A stretch of DNA of 37,124 bases from an uncultured Oscillospiraceae bacterium (GTDB lineage: Bacteria > Bacillota > Clostridia > Oscillospirales > Ruminococcaceae): assembly GCA_910579175.1 (NCBI GenBank), contig CAJTTB010000025.1:1-37124 (forward strand). Direction: 5' to 3'. Below the pieces are notes generated by a model. That model saw only the letters and a list, made by a program, of their open reading frames with translations, was not told the DNA's origin and did not search any database. How positions within the stretch are numbered: position 1 is the first letter of the stretch; every line of letters starts with the position of its first letter. The translations under genes and the position numbers were made by a program. Below are positions 31,554 through 37,124 of this stretch, in pieces.

Positions 31554-32894
31554 ATGAATTTATTATATTTGGAATGCCATATGGGCGCTGCGGGCGATAT
31601 GCTGATGTCAGCTTTATTTGAATTACTTGGTAAACAACAACAAGAACAATTCTTACAAACGATGAAGAAACTCACTTCATCAGAGATTGAAATCATTCCC
31701 GAAACAACACAAAAATGTGGTATTACAGGCACACATATGAAAGTTCTTATCCAAGGAGAAGAAGAACATCATCATCACCATGAACACCATCACCACCACC
31801 AAGAGGAACACTATCACCATGAACATCATGATCATTACCAAGAAGAACATCATCACCATGAACATCATGAACATCATCACCATGAACATCATGAACATCA
31901 CCAAGAAGAACACCATCATCATTTCAATATGAATATCATTCGTCAAATAATCGGTGATATGAATCTCTCTGAACAGGTCAAGTATCATGCTGAACAGATT
32001 TATCAAATGATTGGGGAGGCAGAATCTGCTGTACATGGTGTACCTGTTGAGCAGGTTCACTTTCATGAAGTAGGCTCCTTAGACGCCATTGCGGATATTG
32101 TCGGTTGTTGTCTGTTACTAGAAATGTTAAAACCAGAACAAATTGTTGTTTCTCCTATCCATGTAGGAAGCGGATCGGTTCATTGTGCACATGGAATACT
32201 CCCAGTACCTGCTCCTGCCACTGCTCGTATTTTAACAGACATTCCAATTTACAGCAGTTCTGTAAAAGGAGAATTATGTACACCAACTGGTGCAGCACTA
32301 CTAAAATATTTTGCAGACCGATTTGACAGCATGCCTATGATGGTAGTAAAGCAAATTGGCTATGGTATGGGAAGCAAAGAGTTTGAACAAGCAAACTGTA
32401 TACGTGCTTTTTGGGGTACTTTGGACGATCATCAGGATAGTATTTTAGAGCTTGTTTGCAATCTAGATGATATGACTGCTGAGGCATTGGGCTTGGCACA
32501 AGAAATTTTATTACAACATGGCGCTTTAGATGTATTTGCCACCCCAATTCAAACAAAAAAAAATAGACCTGCTTACTTACTCACCTGTTTATGTAAACCA
32601 GAACAAAAGCAAACCATTGTAAAACTGATATTAAAACATACCACCACACTGGGCGTACGTGAAAGCATCTGCAAACGAAATATACTAACCTCCCAATCCA
32701 CAGAAATTTCCACTGTTTATGGAACAATTCGCATGAAAGTAAGTACTGGTTATGGAATTATAAAATATAAACCAGAATTTGAAGATGTAAAAAATGCTGC
32801 CAAACAATTTGATTTGTCCTATGAAGAAGTATATCGCCAAGCAATTCACACCTTTGAGACATTAGCAGACAACAAAAAAACATTTTCTAAATAA
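31554..32894 (+). CDS. larC: LarC, nickel-inserting cyclometallase, with His-rich insert
   Basis: Inserts nickel into the thiolated pyridinium nucleotide using CTP, the last step. 446 residues in one frame; in L. plantarum the two halves are joined by ribosomal frameshifting, here they are already continuous. The N-terminus YLECHMGAAGDMLMSAL, then VHFHEVGSLDAIADIVG, PVPAPATARIL, GELCTPTGAALL and the C-terminal LVCNLDDMTAEALG and TKKNRPAYLLTCLC segments are all family marks. Between residues 72 and 123 lies an insert with 34 histidines, plus Glu, Gln and a few Asp/Tyr, well placed to hold nickel for delivery. The gene ends in a bidirectional hairpin. No larA is present in the window. Confidence 0.95.
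   Translation: MNLLYLECHMGAAGDMLMSALFELLGKQQQEQFLQTMKKLTSSEIEIIPETTQKCGITGTHMKVLIQGEEEHHHHHEHHHHHQEEHYHHEHHDHYQEEHHHHEHHEHHHHEHHEHHQEEHHHHFNMNIIRQIIGDMNLSEQVKYHAEQIYQMIGEAESAVHGVPVEQVHFHEVGSLDAIADIVGCCLLLEMLKPEQIVVSPIHVGSGSVHCAHGILPVPAPATARILTDIPIYSSSVKGELCTPTGAALLKYFADRFDSMPMMVVKQIGYGMGSKEFEQANCIRAFWGTLDDHQDSILELVCNLDDMTAEALGLAQEILLQHGALDVFATPIQTKKNRPAYLLTCLCKPEQKQTIVKLILKHTTTLGVRESICKRNILTSQSTEISTVYGTIRMKVSTGYGIIKYKPEFEDVKNAAKQFDLSYEEVYRQAIHTFETLADNKKTFSK
31767..31922 (+). repeat. Histidine-codon repeat within larC
   Basis: A degenerate in-frame repeat of GAACATCATCACCAT-like units (words HHEHH, HHHHE and QEEHHHH) coding 34 His in 52 residues. The unit structure suggests growth by slippage or unequal exchange, with CAT and CAC codons mixed. 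Its length probably differs between strains. Confidence 0.9.
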
Positions 32895-32977
32895 AGTATT
32901 TTCTAACTATCATATGAAAAGATAATTATTATTTTTAAAAATCACCATCGCATCTATATTTATTTTAATATCACACA

Positions 32978-33010
32978 ATACCGCAAAGTCTACAGTTCAC
33001 TTTGCGGTAT
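32978..33010. terminator. Terminator between larC and the convergent methyltransferase gene
   Basis: Arms 32978-32989 and 32999-33010 form a perfect 12-bp stem (ATACCGCAAAGT and complement) with a 9-nt loop. The plus-strand tail ATTTATATTCTCTTT is U-rich. It lies 83 bp after larC and 35 bp after the end of the opposing gene. Confidence 0.8.
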
Positions 33011-33045
33011 ATTTATATTCTCTTTAAAAAACAAACATCAACCTT

Positions 33046-34161
33046 TTATTTAAAATATTGAAACACCTGACATTTTATCATTCCATTGTAAAGTTTCCGG
33101 CGTTTATCTGCCTTTCTGCCAAATAATTTTTCAAATTGTTCATGTGGAGAAATAATATAATAACTGCTGTTAGGCAATTTTTGAAATACCTTTCCCATCA
33201 TTTGATAAATCTGTTCTGCCTGCTTCTTTTCCAACATACGCTCTCCATAAGGAGGATTTGAAAAAACAATCATGTTTTCTTTTGCTGCAAACTGTTTAAT
33301 ATCCTGAGTTTGTATAGATACCCTTGCCAATATGCCAGCTTTTTTTGCATTTGCTCTGGTCAACTCAACTGCTTTGGGGTCAATATCACTGCCATATCCA
33401 AAAAATGGAGCATCTTTCCGAATCAATTCCAATCCACGAGCACGCTCTTCTCTCCAGATGGTTTCATCAAATAGTCCCCAATCCTGACTGACAAACTTTC
33501 GACGGATACAAGGTGGAATATTTAGGGCTTTTGTCGCCGCTTCAATCAAAAATGTTCCTGAACCACAAAATGGATCGCAAACGATTGAATTGCCCTTTAC
33601 GCGAGCAAGATCTATAATTCCCGCTGCCAATGTTTCTTTTAAAGGTGCTTCATTGGCATTTTGCCGATATCCTCTTTTGTGCAAACCCACTCCAGAGGTA
33701 TCCAACATAATGGACACCTCATCCTTCAAAATAGAAAATTGTATTTGATGTACTGGACCTGTCTCAGAAAACCATTCTTGTCCATAATGCGCTTTCAGGC
33801 GTTCTACCGCTGCTTTTTTAATAATTGATTGACAATCCGGAATACTGTGAAGGGTGGAATTTAAAGACCAACCCTTCACTGGAAAAGCGTCTTTTTTTCC
33901 AATAAAATCTTCCAATGGGATTGCTTTCACCCCTTGAAATAGTTCTTCAAAGTTACATGCCTGAAAACTACCCAATTTTATCAAAACACGCTCCGCCGTT
34001 CTTAGTCCAAGGTTCGCACGCACCATCATATGAAAGTCTCCAGAAAATTCCACTTTTCCATTGTCCGCCTTTACATCTTCGGCGCCCATGCGCTTTAGTT
34101 CACCTGCCAAAATGCTTTCCAGTCCAAATAAACATGGACTAACATATGTTAATTTTACCAT
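33046..34161 (-). CDS. THUMP-domain class I RNA methyltransferase (RlmL/YpsC-like)
   Basis: A 371-residue SAM-dependent N2-guanine-type RNA methyltransferase, probably acting on 23S rRNA by analogy with the RlmL/YpsC family; the exact base is not shown. The N-terminal ferredoxin-like and THUMP region runs to about 160 (ESILAGELKRMGAEDVKADNG, NSTLHSIPDCQSIIKKAAVERLK). The Rossmann domain has VCDPFCGSGTFLIEAA (about 190-205), GSDIDPKAVELTRANAKKAG and the catalytic FSNPPYGERM (about 298-307). Family members without the RlmK half have about this length. Monocistronic. Confidence 0.92.
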   Translation of the reverse strand: MVKLTYVSPCLFGLESILAGELKRMGAEDVKADNGKVEFSGDFHMMVRANLGLRTAERVLIKLGSFQACNFEELFQGVKAIPLEDFIGKKDAFPVKGWSLNSTLHSIPDCQSIIKKAAVERLKAHYGQEWFSETGPVHQIQFSILKDEVSIMLDTSGVGLHKRGYRQNANEAPLKETLAAGIIDLARVKGNSIVCDPFCGSGTFLIEAATKALNIPPCIRRKFVSQDWGLFDETIWREERARGLELIRKDAPFFGYGSDIDPKAVELTRANAKKAGILARVSIQTQDIKQFAAKENMIVFSNPPYGERMLEKKQAEQIYQMMGKVFQKLPNSSYYIISPHEQFEKLFGRKADKRRKLYNGMIKCQVFQYFK

Positions 34162-34358
34162 TATTTTAAACCTTTCTATCTATGAACTACCTGTCGCTTT
34201 GCTTGAAGTATGAATTTCTTATTTCAACTACCACTACTTATCAACAAAGATAAATCGATAAGTCTTACAAAACGTTCATAAGTGTTTCATTTGGCAAGTT
34301 TTTTGCCTACCATCAATACAAAGTAATTATCATTCTTTTGAAATCTGATAACAAACAA

Positions 34359-34375
34359 ATTGCTTTCTAAGCAAT
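34359..34375 (-). terminator. Terminator after the fumarase alpha gene
   Basis: A compact hairpin, ATTGCTT-3 nt-AAGCAAT, 26 bp past the stop codon, followed on the minus strand by TTGTTTGTTATC. Confidence 0.65.
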
Positions 34376-34400
34376 CGTTCTTTTGATCAAATTCAAAGAG

Positions 34401-35243
34401 TCAGATAACCGCACAAGCATGTCTTGTCACATGACACCCCACATTCACCGCCACCGGAAGCCCTGCAATATGGGTTGGAAATGTCTCAATATTCACCGCC
34501 AACGCAGTTGTTTTGCCGCCAAATCCTTGTGGACCAATTCCCAACGCATTTATTTTTTGTAATAACATCTCTTCCATTTCAGCATAAAATGGATCGGAAT
34601 TTCGTTTAGAGACCGATCTGCAAAGTGCTTTTTTAGCCAAATAAGCACATTTTTCAAAATCTCCCCCTATTCCAACCCCTATGACCATAGGAGGACATGG
34701 ATTAGAACCAGCCATTTGAATTTGATTTACAATATAATCCATCACATGTTCAGTCGTTGCAGAAGGGGTAAACATTTTCATACCACTCATATTTTCACTG
34801 CCAAATCCCTTTGGAGCGACCATAATATGAATCTGTTCTCCAGGCACCAAACTTAAATGCAGCACGGCAGGTGTGTTATCTTGTGTATTCACACGTCTAA
34901 ATGGGTCAGACACAATGGAACAACGCAAATTTCCCTCTAAATAGCCACGACGTACTCCTTCATTGACAGCATCGGTCAAGTCGCCTCCTATGATATGGAC
35001 ATCTTGTCCAATATCCATAAAAACAACTGCCATACCAGTATCCTGACAAATTGGAACCTGTATCTTTTGTGCACAATAAATGTTATCAGAAATATCATGT
35101 AACACTTGTTTTGCCAAGTCAAATGGCTCAGAGCGTTCATACTCGCAAATAGTCTGTTCTAAATCTGTTGGAAGTATCATATTGGCTTTGATACATAAAT
35201 CTTTGATGATCTGTATGATACTATCTATATGAATTTCTCTCAT
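34401..35243 (-). CDS. Fumarate hydratase/L-tartrate dehydratase alpha subunit
   Basis: The 280-residue alpha subunit of a two-subunit class I [4Fe-4S] hydro-lyase (FumA/TtdA N-terminal type). Cluster cysteines are likely the one in PICQDTGMAVVF (about 62), the one in GSNPCPPMVIGVGIGGDFEKCAYLAKKAL (two Cys, about 185-205). The ending HIAGLPVAVNVGCHVTRHACAVI is normal, so it is not truncated. The beta subunit, normally next to alpha and needed for activity, does not follow: a terminator does. The gene lies 3 bp after the amidohydrolase, with AAAGGAC inside the end of that gene, so they share a transcript. Fumarase or tartrate dehydratase cannot be told apart here. Confidence 0.9.
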   Translation of the reverse strand: MREIHIDSIIQIIKDLCIKANMILPTDLEQTICEYERSEPFDLAKQVLHDISDNIYCAQKIQVPICQDTGMAVVFMDIGQDVHIIGGDLTDAVNEGVRRGYLEGNLRCSIVSDPFRRVNTQDNTPAVLHLSLVPGEQIHIMVAPKGFGSENMSGMKMFTPSATTEHVMDYIVNQIQMAGSNPCPPMVIGVGIGGDFEKCAYLAKKALCRSVSKRNSDPFYAEMEEMLLQKINALGIGPQGFGGKTTALAVNIETFPTHIAGLPVAVNVGCHVTRHACAVI

Positions 35244-35246
35244 AAA

Positions 35247-36422
35247 CTAACGTCCTTTCGCCTGTTTTCCCGCTACAATTTCACCATTTAAAATGACATA
35301 ATCAGGATCTGCATAGACATTTAAAATATCTCCACTGATAATAACCAAATCCGCGTCTTTTCCTTCTTTGATAGAGCCCACTCGATCGGAAATGCCACAA
35401 ATTTCAGCCGGAATGGTAGTCAACATTTCTAACGCCTTGTCATAATCCAAACCGCCTTTTACACCAAGACCACCGCAAAGACAAAGATATTGAATCGGAA
35501 TCACCGGATGATCGGTACAGATTGCCGCTTTTACTCCATGCTCCGCCAAAATTGCAGGATTTTGAATAGTCAAATTTCTAAGCTCTGGTTTAGAGCGGTC
35601 ACACAACAATGGACCAGTAATTACCTTTACTTCCTCTTGTGCCAAAATTTCTGCAATGCGATACCCTTCGGTTGCATGTACAATTACATAATCCAAGTTA
35701 AATTCCTTTGCAATTCGGATTGCAGTAAAGATATCATCTGCACGATGTGCATGAAAAAATGCTTTCATTTTACCCTTTAATACTGGCAACAATGCTTCAC
35801 ACTTGATATCATATTCTCCAGCATCCATATCCTGTTGTTTTTTTGCCTTTTTTAGAGATTTTTGATAACGTCTTGCCTTTTCTAGCTGTTCCCGAATGAG
35901 TGCAGCTGTACCCATACGAGTAATCGGTGTTTCATTCTTTCCGTTATAAACGGTTTTTGGATTTTCTCCCAAACTAAATTTCATTCCCACCTGTGGATTT
36001 ATCAACATATCGTCAATTCGTTTCCCCTTGGTTTTCATTGCACACCAACTGCCAGAAATGGGATTTGCACTACCTGGACCACTTACAACAGTGGTAATTC
36101 CCGCTTCCAATGCTTCTAAAAAGCAGCGGTCCATTGGATTAATTGCATCAATTGCACGCAATTGTGGTGTAATTGGGTCGGTCTCTTCATTTCCATCATC
36201 GCCTTCAAAGCCCAAACCATCTTCCCACATACCCAAATGGCAATGTGCGTCAATCAAACCAGGAATGATAGTCGCTTGTTGAACATCCAATATATCATCA
36301 TCTTCGACTTCTAAAGTATTCATGGTTCCTACCTGTTTGATTTTTCCATGTTGTATCCAGATATATCCATGTTCAATTTCTTGTTGTTCCATTGTTTTAA
36401 TCTTTGCATTGATAATTAACAT
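35247..36422 (-). CDS. Metal-dependent amidohydrolase (imidazolonepropionase-like)
   Basis: A 391-residue amidohydrolase-superfamily TIM-barrel enzyme. The HxH metal pair is DAHCHLGMW (about 58-66); further ligands are the histidines in FFHAHRADD and VIVHATEGYR and the aspartate in ICTDHPVIP. Strands at both ends (MLIINAKI... and ADLVIISGDILNVYADPDYVILNGEIVAGK) form the usual composite beta-sandwich. Similar proteins are annotated as imidazolonepropionase-like or prolidase-like; the substrate is not clear. It is transcribed with the fumarase alpha gene, an odd pairing with no pathway I can name. The ATG follows AAGGGAT. Confidence 0.88.
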   Translation of the reverse strand: MLIINAKIKTMEQQEIEHGYIWIQHGKIKQVGTMNTLEVEDDDILDVQQATIIPGLIDAHCHLGMWEDGLGFEGDDGNEETDPITPQLRAIDAINPMDRCFLEALEAGITTVVSGPGSANPISGSWCAMKTKGKRIDDMLINPQVGMKFSLGENPKTVYNGKNETPITRMGTAALIREQLEKARRYQKSLKKAKKQQDMDAGEYDIKCEALLPVLKGKMKAFFHAHRADDIFTAIRIAKEFNLDYVIVHATEGYRIAEILAQEEVKVITGPLLCDRSKPELRNLTIQNPAILAEHGVKAAICTDHPVIPIQYLCLCGGLGVKGGLDYDKALEMLTTIPAEICGISDRVGSIKEGKDADLVIISGDILNVYADPDYVILNGEIVAGKQAKGR

Positions 36423-36668
36423 TGATAAATTCTATCCCTTCATTTCGACAAATTTTCAGATGAACATCTGTTATACTATTGATTGTACTCATAATAAATA
36501 ATTGATTCGATTTACATAATCATCTTTCTATTTCATTTAATCATAATTTTATCGACTTTTCAATATTTTTTAAAAAATTCTTTCTCGAAATAGTAATAGA
36601 CTGATCAAAAAATCAATTCAATCGTTTATTGTGGACTGTTTACCCTTCTGTTCTTTTTATTTTTCTTT
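36423..36668. other. AT-rich non-coding region upstream of the amidohydrolase
   Basis: About 245 bp holding the amidohydrolase leader and promoter region at its left end. The rest is AT-rich with no reading frame, hairpin or RNA gene that I can support. Confidence 0.5.
36457..36470. promoter_or_regulatory. Small inverted repeat upstream of the amidohydrolase
   Basis: CAGATG-AA-CATCTG, 35 bp before the ATG, next to a possible minus-strand -10 box TATAAC (36475-36470). I could not find a good -35 box. It could be an operator at the promoter. Confidence 0.35.
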
Positions 36669-36691
36669 ACCGTCTGACTTAGTCAGACGGT
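36669..36691 (+). terminator. Strong hairpin at the head of the tandem repeats
   Basis: ACCGTCTGAC-TTA-GTCAGACGGT, a perfect 10-bp stem with a 3-nt loop, followed by TCTTTCTTT on the plus strand. It looks like an intrinsic terminator but no plus-strand gene in the window feeds it. It may be the first hairpin of the repeat array. Confidence 0.7.
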
Positions 36692-36701
36692 TCTTTCTTT
36701 A

Positions 36702-37080
36702 TAACAAAAAATATACCTTTATTCTTGTACCTCTTGGCACATCTTAAATCAATTTTATTTTTTATTATGAAGCAGCCAACTTGCTTGACGGTTTGCGAAA
36801 TAACAAAAAATACACCTTTTATTTTTGTTCCTTTTGGCACATCTTAAATCAATTTTATTTTTTATTATGAAGCAGCCAACTTGCTTGACGGTTTGCGAAA
36901 TAACAAAAAATACACCTTTTATTTTTGTTCCTTTTGGCACATTTTAAATCAATTTTATTTTTTATTACGAGCCGCTGACGTTAGTCAAGCGTACCTGCGA
37001 GTAACAAAAAATATACCTTTTATCTCTGTGCCTTTTGGCACATTTCAAATAAAGACTATTTTTTATCATATCGCAAATCG
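36702..37080. repeat. Four tandem copies of a roughly 100-bp non-coding repeat
   Basis: Copies start at 36702, 36801, 36901 and 37002 (periods 99, 100, 101). Each begins TAACAAAAAATAYACCTTT, continues with a CYTTTTGGCACATYTTAAAT-like stretch and a T-rich run, and ends in a short GC-richer, hairpin-like segment. The second and third copies are nearly identical over 100 bp (one difference seen near 36943). The end segments differ: GCAGCCAACTTGCTTGACGG twice, GCCGCTGACGTTAGTCAAGC once, and a decayed form in the last. The segment AACAAAAAATA...TATTTTTGTT can itself fold. Small open frames here are repeat artefacts. Confidence 0.85.
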
Positions 37081-37124
37081 CTTGCACAATAAAACAATTT
37101 TATGTTAAAAAATAAATTCCCACC

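Noticed and set aside
31680..32066. A minus-strand frame rich in Met, Phe and Val across larC
   Set aside because: It is the antisense shadow of the histidine-codon repeat.
36669..37080. Possible CRISPR array
   Set aside because: The roughly 100-bp period, the longer conserved part and near-identical intervening ends do not fit CRISPR repeats with unique spacers, and no cas gene is present.
36755..37108. Short reading frames on both strands in the repeat array
   Set aside because: They only reflect the open phase of the AT-rich tandem repeats: the protein repeats itself with the DNA period and no ribosome sites are found.

Overview
The window looks like a chromosomal segment of a low-GC anaerobic Firmicute of the class Clostridia. 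Supporting signs are AT-rich codon use, strong AGGAGG-type ribosome sites, TTGACA/TATAAT-type promoters, HemZ, a Firmicutes-type GalT, a Lar nickel-pincer operon and a Bacillus/Clostridium-style Ter stress cluster. I see no rRNA, tRNA, CRISPR array, phage or transposase gene. The closest family cannot be fixed from sequence alone; an Oscillospiraceae/Ruminococcaceae-like gut anaerobe is my guess.

Layout: (1) 183-5422, minus strand: a zinc-ribbon protein, HemZ overlapping an MBL-fold hydrolase, and a class A penicillin-binding protein. (2) 5789-10583: a small membrane-anchored protein, an AraC-type regulator divergent from galK-galT (galactose to UDP-galactose chemistry, no galE here), and an orphan ArsR/SmtB metal sensor. 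(3) 10617-22954, minus strand: a complete Ter-type stress cluster. In order of transcription it holds a trypsin-like protease with a YceG-like N-terminal domain, a large YceG-like protein, TelA, a PMCA-type Ca2+ ATPase, three TerD proteins, a phosphoribosyltransferase/TRSP protein, a StiP/PELOTA protein and a HAD phosphatase. One promoter lies upstream of the protease; a second promoter and a terminator-like hairpin lie between terD and the phosphoribosyltransferase gene. The downstream metabolic module overlaps by ATGA junctions. (4) 23124-24230: a PRPP synthetase, which makes the presumed substrate of the Ter-associated phosphoribosyltransferases but has its own promoter and terminator. (5) 24442-32894: two divergent operons, a five-gene Opp/Nik-type ABC importer (minus) and larE-larB-larC (plus). 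LarC carries a 52-residue insert with 34 histidines. Together they suggest nickel import, storage and incorporation into the nickel-pincer nucleotide cofactor; the enzyme that uses it (LarA family) is not in the window. (6) 33046-36422, minus strand: an RNA methyltransferase, a fumarase/tartrate dehydratase alpha subunit without its beta partner, and a metal-dependent amidohydrolase. (7) 36423-37124: AT-rich non-coding DNA with a terminator hairpin and four tandem copies of a roughly 100-bp repeat.

The most interesting signals are two. First, the two divergent nickel-associated operons share a 5' leader motif: a small stem with loop ATGAA, core TCATGAAGA, placed just after each predicted transcription start. 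The importer leader also has two tandem terminator-like hairpins before a TTG start. This could be an undescribed metal-responsive RNA or operator. Second, the Ter operon is headed by a cytosolic serine protease fused to the same domain that occurs, apparently three times, in the next gene.
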